Shown: in pieces, positions 8,184-15,259 of the stretch
Layout: every line of letters starts with the position of its first letter
Numbering within the stretch: the first letter of the stretch is position 1
Assembly (NCBI GenBank): GCA_019694835.1
Contig: JAIBBE010000183.1
Coordinates: 1 to 15,330, forward strand
DNA length: 15,330 nt
Reading direction: 5' to 3'
DNA from: Fimbriimonadaceae bacterium
GTDB lineage: Bacteria > Armatimonadota > Fimbriimonadia > Fimbriimonadales > Fimbriimonadaceae
Program-made: the position numbers and the translations under genes
Notes under the pieces: generated by a model
What the model was told of the DNA's origin: nothing
What the model saw: the letters and a program-made list of their open reading frames with translations, nothing else
The model's database searches: none

Positions 8184-9087
8184 AGAAAGCCCACCGACGT
8201 GAGGTGACAAACTGGATAGACGTGATGATCACCACTACTGCAGTGAGCAGCAGCGAGATCGCAGACGCGTATCCCATGTTGAGTGACTTGAACCCTTGTT
8301 CATAGATGTACATCACAAGGCTGCGTGTTGCGTCGCCAGGGCCGCCGCTAGTCAACACAACGATCGACTCGAATACCTTGAAGGCGCCGATCGTGTTCAT
8401 CGTGAGCAAAAACAGAACGGTTGGGGAGAGAAGTGGAACGGTAATCTGCCAGAACGTTCGCCACCCCGAAGCTCCGTCAACTCGAGCTGCATCGTAGTAG
8501 TCAGTGGAAATGCTTTGGAGGCCTGCCATTGCAATCAGCATGGCGAAACCGACGTTCTTCCAGACATCGAGAATGATGACTGAGATCAGTGCAATATTTG
8601 GGTTCGACAGCCAGCCGACGGGAGCAATACCCACTTGGCCAAGGTAATAGTTGACGACGCCGATATCTCGCTGAAACAAGAACTGCCAGATGACCGATAC
8701 GAAGATGAGCCCGACAAGGGAAGGGAAGAAGTACGCAGCACGGTAGGCGTACTTCAGCGGGGCGGGCATCTTTCGATTGAGGAGCACCGCCAGAACGACG
8801 CCGAGGCCAACGTTTCCGGCCACGGCAAATACCGCGAAGAACGTCGTATTTCCGAAAACCTTCCAGAGTCGACCGTCGTTCCACAGCTTCTGGAAGTTCC
8901 CAAGGCCGATGAACCGCGGCGGGCTCAGCAGGTCGTATTTCATGAAGCTGATCACGACGGTGGCGATCATCGGGCCAAGGACAAACACCAGGAAGCCGAT
9001 CAACGCGGGAGCAACCAGCAAGAGACCGGCGATGGTCTCCTTCCGGTTTTGCGGCCCTAACCAATTGCGCTTCCTGATGTTGTTCAT
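8176..9087 (-). CDS. Sugar ABC transporter permease, MalF type
   Basis: This 303-residue CUT1 inner-membrane permease has about six hydrophobic segments. TM1 is near residues 18-42 (ETIAGLLLVAPALIGFLVFV) and the EAA loop reads DAARVDGASGWRTFWQITVPLLSP; the C-terminal hallmark ESIVVLTSGGPGDATRSLVMYIYEQGF is clear. GAGGGG lies about eight bases before the ATG. The gene starts 15 bp after the binding-protein gene and overlaps the next permease by 8 bp. It is more closely related to general UgpA/MalF-type permeases than to any family whose substrate can be named by eye. Confidence 0.93.
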   Translation of the reverse strand: MNNIRKRNWLGPQNRKETIAGLLLVAPALIGFLVFVLGPMIATVVISFMKYDLLSPPRFIGLGNFQKLWNDGRLWKVFGNTTFFAVFAVAGNVGLGVVLAVLLNRKMPAPLKYAYRAAYFFPSLVGLIFVSVIWQFLFQRDIGVVNYYLGQVGIAPVGWLSNPNIALISVIILDVWKNVGFAMLIAMAGLQSISTDYYDAARVDGASGWRTFWQITVPLLSPTVLFLLTMNTIGAFKVFESIVVLTSGGPGDATRSLVMYIYEQGFKSLNMGYASAISLLLTAVVVIITSIQFVTSRRWAFYE

Positions 9088-9102
9088 GAAGAATGCCCCT
9101 CG

Positions 9103-10401
9103 TTAGGATGAAGCGATCTCGCCTTCGAGCTCTTGGTGCGCACCGTTGAGCACATCTTCAACGCCCTTCGGATCGGCATTGCCGATCATAGTGTCCATGG
9201 CACGCTGAGTGATGCGATCCACCGAGTTGAAGTAGGCCGGCGCGGCAACCGCACGTGCAGTGGTTAGCGCCTTGAAGAACAAGGGGGCACTCTTTGGCAC
9301 TGCAAGGAAGTCAGGGTCCTTAGCCACTTCGGCATACATCGGGATCTGCTGGCCGATATCCGTGAGCTCTTTCACGGTCTGCATAGAGATCAACGTTTTG
9401 ATCGCTTGTAACGCGAGATCAGGGTTCTTCGATTGAGGGCTGATGCCCCATCCGCCTTCACCGAACACTGTCGTTTGCGTTTCCTTCTTCGGCCAGAGGA
9501 CGATGTCAAAGTCAGTGAAGCCCCCTTTCACCCAGCCGGTGACCGGCCACCGGCCAGCGGCAGTCATTGCGAATTTTCCTGCGGCGAACTGATCGTAAAC
9601 GTTGAGACCAATCGGATCAGGGGAGACACCGTGCTCGTGAACCAAACTATGAACGAACTTGGCCGCCTCGATCATTTTGGGATTGTTGAGATTGGAATGA
9701 GCGTAGTCGTCTGTCACAGGGTAAGTCCCATTAGTCAGCCACCACGGATGAAAGGCGAAGTTGAACCACGGCATGCCAAACCCATAGACCTTGGAGTCGC
9801 CACTACCGGTGGTGAGCTTCTTTGCCGTTGCAAGGAAGTCATCCCAGGTCCAGTCAGGCTTTGGGGGCTCAAGCCCGGCATCTTTGAAGATCTTCGTGTT
9901 GTAATGAATAACCATGGTCTGGGTACCGTTCGGGATCTCATAGAGCTTCCCGTCGACCGTTAGACCTTCCTTGAGCTGGGCCGGCAGTTGATCGACCAGT
10001 GCCTTGATTTCCGGGTCGCCGTTGATCAAGTCGTCAAGAGGGAGCAAGAGTCCCTTGCTCACCGACAGGCGCAAGCCCTCAATGGCGATATTGATGATGT
10101 CGGGAGGGTTGCCGCCAGCGATCTGCGTCACGAGCTTATCAGCGTAGTCCGACCACGATGACACCGGCACGATATTGTCGGTGACGCCAACGTTCGGATA
10201 GATGGACTTGAAGCGGTCAAAGGCCGCGCCGTACGCCTTAGCCTCATCCGGGTTGCCCCAGTTGTAGGTTGTAAGCGTCGCTGTGACGTCCTTGGCCGGC
10301 GCGACCGCGAAAGATGGCGACACGCCCAGGAGTCCGGCAAGGCCAGTAGATCCCGCCAGCGCCGCGGTTCCCGTAAGAAACGTCCGTCTGCTAAACGTCA
10401 T
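9103..10401 (-). CDS. Extracellular sugar-binding protein, family 1 (Tat signal)
   Basis: This 432-residue solute-binding protein of the CUT1 importer in this operon begins MTFSRRTFLTGTAALAGSTG, with a twin-arginine motif (SRRTFL) ahead of a modest hydrophobic stretch and AVA near residue 33. Export by the Tat pathway after folding is therefore likely, unlike the Sec-type binding protein at 1108-2373. The start is firm: GAGGAGG lies close before the ATG at 10401, although the frame is open further upstream. Family features include TYNWGNPDEAKAYGAAFDRFKSIYPNV and AGRWPVTGWVKG. It lies 10 bp after the DUF2961 gene. Tat use suggests folding or cofactor needs; no cofactor site was recognised. The ligand is presumably the substrate of the enzymes in the operon. 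Confidence 0.93.
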   Translation of the reverse strand: MTFSRRTFLTGTAALAGSTGLAGLLGVSPSFAVAPAKDVTATLTTYNWGNPDEAKAYGAAFDRFKSIYPNVGVTDNIVPVSSWSDYADKLVTQIAGGNPPDIINIAIEGLRLSVSKGLLLPLDDLINGDPEIKALVDQLPAQLKEGLTVDGKLYEIPNGTQTMVIHYNTKIFKDAGLEPPKPDWTWDDFLATAKKLTTGSGDSKVYGFGMPWFNFAFHPWWLTNGTYPVTDDYAHSNLNNPKMIEAAKFVHSLVHEHGVSPDPIGLNVYDQFAAGKFAMTAAGRWPVTGWVKGGFTDFDIVLWPKKETQTTVFGEGGWGISPQSKNPDLALQAIKTLISMQTVKELTDIGQQIPMYAEVAKDPDFLAVPKSAPLFFKALTTARAVAAPAYFNSVDRITQRAMDTMIGNADPKGVEDVLNGAHQELEGEIASS

Positions 10402-10411
10402 GGTATCCTCC

Positions 10412-11764
10412 TCATGATGACGATGCTTCAGTCCCGCTCGCGCGAGAGACATTCGCCACCGAGCGCTCACGCGTGGTGGCGATCTTCTTGTCCACTTCCT
10501 TCTCCCTGAGCTTTCGGTAGCGCTCATCTCGGGCATCGGCAGCTGCAATGGCCTGACGCTGCTCTTCGGTGAGAAGTTCTTGGGGAACTGCTTCCGACGC
10601 CCGCTCGCCGGGCATGGACGGAAGCCTAAGGGCGACGGGCGGCACTTCGAGAACCGGTGACGGAAGCGTTTGGTACCAGTACGCGGTCGAAGCCCAATCG
10701 TCGCTCAGGTGGTTGGCGTGGCCGTGCTCAATGGTTACCTTGATCCTTCGGTCGAAGCGCACGGGATCGGTGAGGTGAAAGCGGTAGGAAACCTGATATC
10801 CGGGGACGACGCTCTCATGGATGACAGAACCGTTCATGAGGAAGGCATTGTTCTGCATTCCCCAGGCGTGATTGAAGTAGTCTTCGGTTCCTGTCCCATG
10901 CAGGCGCGGCGGCCATTGGAAGTCGTCGTCGACGAAGATCATTTCGTCGCCCTCTCCCCACCACGAACCTTGAAAGTGCGCGACCGACAGATTGCATCCG
11001 ACGTACTGGCCTCGCCCCTCGGTCTCCAGAAGGACGTAGTTTCCCTTGCCGTCTACATTAGGAATGTTCGTTTCCGGGCTGTTCGTCTGGAGGTTTGGAG
11101 CCCAGCCGTCGCATGGATTTTCGCGACGCCAATGCGCGTGGAAATAAGCGATGTCCTCAGCAAGCGGCTGCGCGTAGCGTTCGAAGTCGATGTAAAAGTA
11201 CTGCCCGTACGGAACATCGTTTTGGTTCTCGACCTCGATGACGGCTCGTTTGCCGAAGGGCATCTGGAAGTACGAGTTAAACGCCGCGCTGCCGCCAAAG
11301 CGATAGCGTTCCTCGGGCTTGCACGAAACGGAAATGGGCAGCGAAGCGAAGTTGCCCGGCATAGAGTGCCCGGTGCAGAAGAAGTCGCCCAGCGGCACGA
11401 CGACCGAGGGGGTTTCCTGGTCGTCCCAGTACATCTTGATGAGGACCTTCCTGTAGTAGAACGGGTCAGCAACCTCCCAGTTCAGCCCCAGGGCGTTGTG
11501 AATTTCGAACACCGGTGCAACCCATTGCCCCGCAGTCGGATCGATCAGGCCAGGTCCGACCACCCGACGACAGAACTGCGTCATCCAAATGTGGGTTATG
11601 CAACCCGGCCCGTCGATGTCCGCTAGCCTGATCGTGCTATTGGCCGGGATCAGCCAGTAGTCCTGGTTTCGGCCTGAGCGATCCCAACTCGATAACCTTC
11701 CTGTATAAGCGTTCTTGAGGCGGGTCAGATCAGCAAGCATCGTGTGTCCAGGATGAGCGGTCAT
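10412..11764 (-). CDS. DUF2961 / GH172-type glycoside hydrolase (candidate alpha-fructofuranosidase)
   Basis: This 450-residue protein carries the DUF2961 signatures now classed as GH172: SSWDRSGRNQDYWLIPANST (25-44), DIDGPGCITHIWMT (49-62), GEGDEMIFVDDD (270-281) and HGTGTEDYF (289-297). E271 and E294 sit in the two motifs holding the catalytic pair of this family (positions here by motif only). Characterised members include a bifidobacterial difructose dianhydride I synthase/hydrolase and exo-acting D-arabinofuranosidases; both substrates present an alpha-linked furanose. No signal peptide is present, so it should be cytoplasmic. The ATG overlaps the stop of the ATPase gene (ATGA), implying coupling; an ATG at 11740 is possible. 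The last 60 residues are a charged, Ala/Glu/Arg-rich tail that may be a coiled coil or disordered. Activity is inferred. Confidence 0.88.
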   Translation of the reverse strand: MTAHPGHTMLADLTRLKNAYTGRLSSWDRSGRNQDYWLIPANSTIRLADIDGPGCITHIWMTQFCRRVVGPGLIDPTAGQWVAPVFEIHNALGLNWEVADPFYYRKVLIKMYWDDQETPSVVVPLGDFFCTGHSMPGNFASLPISVSCKPEERYRFGGSAAFNSYFQMPFGKRAVIEVENQNDVPYGQYFYIDFERYAQPLAEDIAYFHAHWRRENPCDGWAPNLQTNSPETNIPNVDGKGNYVLLETEGRGQYVGCNLSVAHFQGSWWGEGDEMIFVDDDFQWPPRLHGTGTEDYFNHAWGMQNNAFLMNGSVIHESVVPGYQVSYRFHLTDPVRFDRRIKVTIEHGHANHLSDDWASTAYWYQTLPSPVLEVPPVALRLPSMPGERASEAVPQELLTEEQRQAIAAADARDERYRKLREKEVDKKIATTRERSVANVSRASGTEASSS

Positions 11765-12843
11765 GAGGAGCGGGAATCCATGAGTCCGTGAAGAAGTGCC
11801 TCGCCATCGGGCCCAAAAAGGTGCACGGCCTGCGGGTCGAAGGTGAGGGACAGCGGCGCGCGAGGATCGAGTGGGTCACCATCTGAAAGCTTAGCGATGA
11901 GGTCTTGTCCTTCCGCGGTGCGGACATGTACTAGCCGGTGTTCGCCTAAGTGCTCCTCAAGCTGCAACATGCCGGAGAGACGGCGCGTGTTACCCGATGC
12001 GATTGCGAGGCTCTCTGGACGCACGCCCAGCGTACCCGGTCCGGCCGGGAGGGAAGTGGGGAGGGGTAGGGCCTCCCCACTAGGAAGCCGGACCGAGCCG
12101 CTGTCGATCATCACCGGTACGAAATTCATCTGCGGACTGCCGATGAAACCAGCGACGAACAGGTTGGCGGGGCGGCGATAGAGCTCGAGTGGAGTACCCA
12201 CTTGCTCGATCCTACCCGCATTCAGAACGACGATCCGATCGGCCAACGTCATGGCCTCGACCTGATCGTGCGTCACATAGATCATGGTGGCTTTGACGAG
12301 CTTATGAAGCTTCGCGATTTCCACCCGAGTCTGCACCCGCAGCGCAGCGTCGAGATTGCTGAGAGGTTCGTCGAACAGGAAGAGCTTGGGCTCACGAACG
12401 ATCGCGCGTCCGATCGCAACGCGCTGACGCTGGCCACCCGAAAGGTTCTTTGGGAGACGATCGAGTAATGGTTCGATTTGCAGGGCCCGCGCTGCCTCGC
12501 CGACCCGCTTGGAAACCTCGTCCCGGCCGAAACCAGCGATTTTGAGGCCGAAGGACATATTCCGTCGGGCGGTCATGTGCGGATAGAGCGCGTAGGATTG
12601 GAACACCATCGCAACCCCCCGCGGCGCCGGATCGAGGTCATTGACCACTACACCGTCGATCTCGATCGTTCCGTCAGTGACGGGCTCAAGTCCGGCGATC
12701 ACGCGGAGCAAAGTTGACTTACCGCAACCGGAGGGGCCGACGAAAACTACGAACTCGCCCGCCCCAACACTAAGATCGATGTCGTGGAGGACGGCGATAG
12801 CGCCGAACGCCTTGCTAACCGCGCTCAGGCGCAGCACGTCCAT
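11761..12843 (-). CDS. Sugar ABC transporter ATPase, MalK/UgpC/MsmK type
   Basis: This 360-residue CUT1 nucleotide-binding subunit has Walker A GPSGCGKST (36-44), Q-loop FQSYALYPHM, signature LSGGQRQRVAIGRA, Walker B LFLFDEPLSNLDA, H-loop VTHD, and a C-terminal regulatory TOBE/OB region. It hydrolyses ATP at the inner face of the membrane to drive the permease pair. An in-frame ATG at 12882 would add 13 residues but lies inside the promoter/operator region and would leave almost no leader. The ATG at 12843 follows GGAGAGGG and gives the usual start MDVLRLSAVSKAFG. It is the first gene of the operon. MalK-type ATPases often serve several importers, so it may also power the left importer. Confidence 0.95.
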   Translation of the reverse strand: MDVLRLSAVSKAFGAIAVLHDIDLSVGAGEFVVFVGPSGCGKSTLLRVIAGLEPVTDGTIEIDGVVVNDLDPAPRGVAMVFQSYALYPHMTARRNMSFGLKIAGFGRDEVSKRVGEAARALQIEPLLDRLPKNLSGGQRQRVAIGRAIVREPKLFLFDEPLSNLDAALRVQTRVEIAKLHKLVKATMIYVTHDQVEAMTLADRIVVLNAGRIEQVGTPLELYRRPANLFVAGFIGSPQMNFVPVMIDSGSVRLPSGEALPLPTSLPAGPGTLGVRPESLAIASGNTRRLSGMLQLEEHLGEHRLVHVRTAEGQDLIAKLSDGDPLDPRAPLSLTFDPQAVHLFGPDGEALLHGLMDSRSS

Positions 12844-12875
12844 CCCTCTCCCCCACGGCCGGTTTTCGGCTCGTC

Positions 12876-12904
12876 TTGCCATATGTCGACGTCGAAATTA
12901 CATG
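12876..12904 (+). promoter_or_regulatory. Candidate promoter for the GH32 gene
   Basis: On the plus strand, TTGCCA (12876-12881, five of six to the -35 consensus) is followed after 17 bp by TACATG (12899-12904), or after 16 bp by TTACAT; both -10 matches are weak (three of six). The operator copy at 12884-12897 falls in the spacer. The arrangement mirrors the opposite-strand promoter, and the two -10 elements overlap. Transcription would begin near 12911, leaving a leader of about 86 bases before the ATG at 12997. Confidence 0.4.
12884..12897. promoter_or_regulatory. LacI-type operator, copy A of the right divergent region
   Basis: TGTCGACGTCGAAA shares the core of the three other operator copies and, with flanks (12883-12898), has seven of eight symmetric pairs about a central CpG at 12890/12891. 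It would overlap the start of transcription of the ATPase operon and fill the spacer of the candidate GH32 promoter. Its centre is 19 bp from that of copy B. Confidence 0.8.
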
Positions 12905-12924
12905 TCGACGTCGACATTTGTCAA
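12897..12924 (-). promoter_or_regulatory. Promoter of the ATPase-GH172-importer-GH116 operon
   Basis: On the minus strand, a perfect TTGACA (12924-12919) is followed after 16 bp by TGTAAT (12902-12897), five of six to the -10 consensus. The spacer contains the perfect operator palindrome (12903-12916), so repressor and RNA polymerase would compete directly. The predicted start is near 12890, compatible with translation from the ATG at 12843 and not with the upstream ATG at 12882. This is the strongest sigma70-type promoter seen in the window. Confidence 0.7.
12902..12917. promoter_or_regulatory. LacI-type operator, copy B: perfect 16-bp palindrome
   Basis: ATGTCGACGTCGACAT is identical to its own reverse complement over 16 bp, with a central CpG. 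It is the best copy of the element that also occurs at 2446, 2468 and 12884. Its place between the -35 and -10 of the long operon's promoter is a classic repression position. The binding protein is inferred to be one or both LacI paralogues of the window. Confidence 0.85.
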
Positions 12925-12996
12925 GTGTCGAGGCAGAATTTCCTAGTCGCAGCGGTGGCGACCAGGATGAACCACAAGAAACGATCGGAGATCGGT

Positions 12997-14721
12997 ATGA
13001 CTGGCACGGCCTTTTTGACGGTGAACCCCGGCGATGTAGTGGAGATATGGGCGCGAGCCAGGACCGGTTCGCATTCGTCCCCTAGCGTCTCTCCGCTGTC
13101 GATCTCCAATCAGCGGCAGTGCTTTTTCAGTCTGGCCTTCCCCCCGCCCTACTTCGAACACTTCCGCTACGAGCATCTTTCGAAGGAACCCGCGGAACTC
13201 GCATGGAATCCCAGTCTACTCGAGGTCAGCTTTGCGTATAGGTTCAGCACAGCCGCGGTGCAAGACGACGGCATCGTGCTCTTGAACTTCACAGAAGATG
13301 GTATCGAGGAATATCCTCGGTCTCGCCTGGCAGAATGGTACTCTCAAGAGCCTGGGCGGCCGATCTTGCGGTTCTCCCCACTGAAGAACTGGATGAACGA
13401 TCCGAACGGCCTCTGCAGGATCGGGGACAAGTACCACATGTTCTACCAGTTCCACCCGAACGGGACGGACTGGGGGCCCATGCATTGGGGCCATGCAGTC
13501 AGCACCGACCTGTTCGACTGGCTGCATCTCCCCGTCTTTTCTTATCCCGAGCAAAATCTAGGCGCCTTAGGGGCCACCGGGGGAGCGTTTTCTGGAAATG
13601 CGTTCTTGGATCGCGATGGGTTGCTGTCGTTCTATCGAACCGAGCGCCTGCCAGCCTACGATCTTTTCAAGAACTACAATGAGGTTCAAAAGCGAGTTTA
13701 CCCAGACGAGGATCTATTGTCTGTCGAGCGCTCCGAGATCGTTCAAGTCGAAGGCGCTCCTGGAACCGGGCACGATATCCGCGATCCAAAGGTTTGGTTC
13801 GACGAGCAAGCGGGCCTGTATCGAATGATACTGGGATCAGCGGTCGACGGCGACCCTGCGATCACCCTTCACAGTTCCACGGACGGGAACCAGTGGACTT
13901 TCACCTCAATCCTTTACCGTGCGCCGGCGTTCTTCCGCGAAGGCGGCGCGCGTTGCGCCGAGTGTCCTGACTTCTTCGAGATCGACGGCAAATGGGTTCT
14001 TATAATCAGCTTCGTCGGCTACACCGAAGCGGCCACGGGTCGACACAATATCCTCTACGCCCTCGTCGGCGAGTTCGATGACGGCATCTTCACCCCCGCG
14101 AGTGGCGAACTTCAAGAGCTCGATTTTGGGACCGACTTTTACGCGATGCAGAGTTTCTTCGATGGCAAGGAGCAACTTGCCTTCGCTTGGCTCTTCAATT
14201 GGGAGGTGCGAAAGCCAGCCGGTTCGTCCTACAGCGGAGAAATGTCGCTGCCTCGTGTGCTTTCGGTCGAGGCTGGGCGACTGGTCATGCGGCCCCATCC
14301 CAACTACGAGCGTCTCCGACTTTCGCGGATCGAACTAACCCGGGAGCGGGTATTATCGCCCGACCCAACTTGCGCCGTCGAACTGCGCGTGCGCGGCGCC
14401 GATCTGGCGGGCGTCCGCATTATCGCCGTCACCCGAGGCGGCGCAGAAGCGGTCATTCGAGAGATCTGCGGTGGCGTCGAGATACAGGTGCCCGATGATA
14501 AAGAGCGCTCAATCCAATACCGGTCGGTACCACTACAATTGCGCGATCTCTTGATCTTCCTTGATCGCGGTGTCGTCGAGGTGTTTTTGAACGCCGGCGA
14601 GGTTTGCGGCACGCGCCGGAGCTACTTGCTTAACGACGTTGTAGAAGTTCGCCTCGAGGGGAAAGCTGGTGTGGTTGAAGCCTGGAACCTGCGCTCCGCG
14701 TGGGAAGGCAGCCCCAATTAA
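12997..14721 (+). CDS. GH32 beta-fructofuranosidase-like enzyme, cytoplasmic
   Basis: This 574-residue GH32 enzyme (invertase/fructanase superfamily) has the three catalytic motifs: WMNDPNG with nucleophile D135, RDPKV with transition-state stabiliser D263, and ECPDFF with acid/base E322. The five-bladed propeller is followed by the C-terminal beta-sandwich (LLIFLDRGVVEVFLNAGEVCGTRR). The start chosen has GGAG six bases upstream. An ATG at 12967 and an open frame further back are possible but would overlap the promoter region. No signal peptide is evident, so it should cleave imported beta-fructofuranosides such as inulobiose, sucrose or short fructans. About 125 residues precede WMNDPNG, more than in simple invertases, and are not recognised. 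It is divergent from the long operon and shares its operators. Confidence 0.92.
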   Translation: MTGTAFLTVNPGDVVEIWARARTGSHSSPSVSPLSISNQRQCFFSLAFPPPYFEHFRYEHLSKEPAELAWNPSLLEVSFAYRFSTAAVQDDGIVLLNFTEDGIEEYPRSRLAEWYSQEPGRPILRFSPLKNWMNDPNGLCRIGDKYHMFYQFHPNGTDWGPMHWGHAVSTDLFDWLHLPVFSYPEQNLGALGATGGAFSGNAFLDRDGLLSFYRTERLPAYDLFKNYNEVQKRVYPDEDLLSVERSEIVQVEGAPGTGHDIRDPKVWFDEQAGLYRMILGSAVDGDPAITLHSSTDGNQWTFTSILYRAPAFFREGGARCAECPDFFEIDGKWVLIISFVGYTEAATGRHNILYALVGEFDDGIFTPASGELQELDFGTDFYAMQSFFDGKEQLAFAWLFNWEVRKPAGSSYSGEMSLPRVLSVEAGRLVMRPHPNYERLRLSRIELTRERVLSPDPTCAVELRVRGADLAGVRIIAVTRGGAEAVIREICGGVEIQVPDDKERSIQYRSVPLQLRDLLIFLDRGVVEVFLNAGEVCGTRRSYLLNDVVEVRLEGKAGVVEAWNLRSAWEGSPN

Positions 14722-15043
14722 AGTTAGCGGCCCGCGCTTGATTGTAGCCCAGGGCTCGGTGTCCAAGATTGCCTCGCTGCGGTTGAATATTGGTCGAGAA
14801 CCTGCGCGCGCCGCTGACTAGGGTCATCGCCCAGTCCTCTGCGTGTCGCAGGCCCCTGCCTCCGAGCGGCAAGCCAGGGCCGTGCCTCCGAGCGGCAAGC
14901 CAGGGCCGTGCCTATTTCCTATCGCCGCTGGGCAGTCTCGCAGAACAGAACCAACAATCCACTATACCGCGGCGCACCAGCCATGGAGCGGCGTCCCAAG
15001 TGTGACTCCCTTGGTCTGGTGAACTAAAGACGGCGAGGACGTT
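14722..15043. other. Intergenic region after GH32, no convincing gene
   Basis: These 322 bp hold no ORF with a credible ribosome-binding site or recognisable motif. A short imperfect stem (AGCCCAGGGCT near 14748) and a 5-bp stem (CCAAG/CTTGG, 14996-15014) lack T-runs, so no terminator is called for either GH32 or the tRNA. The only clear structure is the 26-bp tandem repeat listed separately. Confidence 0.6.
14857..14913. repeat. 26-bp tandem repeat, 2.2 copies
   Basis: The unit TGCCTCCGAGCGGCAAGCC followed by AGGGCCG runs 14857-14882 and is repeated without change at 14883-14908; the first five bases appear a third time. Exact identity suggests a recent duplication by slippage. It is non-coding as far as can be seen, and its function is unknown. 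Confidence 0.85.
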
Positions 15044-15128
15044 TGGTGCGGGTGGTCGGAATCGAACCGACACTCCTTTCGGAACTGGATTTTGAATCCA
15101 GCGCGTCTACCAGTTTCACCACACCCGC
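15044..15128 (-). tRNA. tRNA-Leu (anticodon CAA)
   Basis: The minus strand folds as a complete leucine tRNA. The acceptor stem GCGGGTG/CACCCGC is perfect. The anticodon arm is CTGGA-TTCAAAA-TCCAG with anticodon CAA, reading UUG. The extra arm is long (TCC-GAAA-GGA), as expected of class II tRNAs, and the T arm is GTCGG-TTCGATT-CCGAC. The 3' CCA is encoded (15046-15044). Its 3' end points towards the sugar locus. Confidence 0.97.
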
Positions 15129-15259
15129 ATACCGCGAACCCGTCGGAAGTTTCCTTCAGGGACCAGCGAGCGCCCTATACGACACCTAGACAAGGTGCGC
15201 TAGTGTCGTGCGACTGCCGCAGGATCATCCTCTTTCTAGAGGCTTCAACCCTAGGAGCA

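Noticed and set aside
10402..10548. N-terminal extension of the Tat-type binding protein
   Set aside because: The frame is open upstream, but it lies in the end of the DUF2961 gene. The ATG at 10401 has a strong GAGGAGG and begins a proper twin-arginine signal.
10670..11626. Plus-strand open frame of 318 codons opposite the DUF2961 gene
   Set aside because: The opposite strand encodes a well-conserved GH172-type protein. This frame lacks a ribosome-binding site and family motifs.
12844..12882. Longer start for the ABC ATPase at the ATG at 12882
   Set aside because: It would begin about eight bases after the predicted transcription start and lacks a ribosome-binding site, whereas the ATG at 12843 has one and gives the usual family N-terminus.
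14790..15005. 71-codon plus-strand frame downstream of GH32
   Set aside because: It runs through the 26-bp tandem repeat, has no good ribosome-binding site and shows no protein-like pattern.
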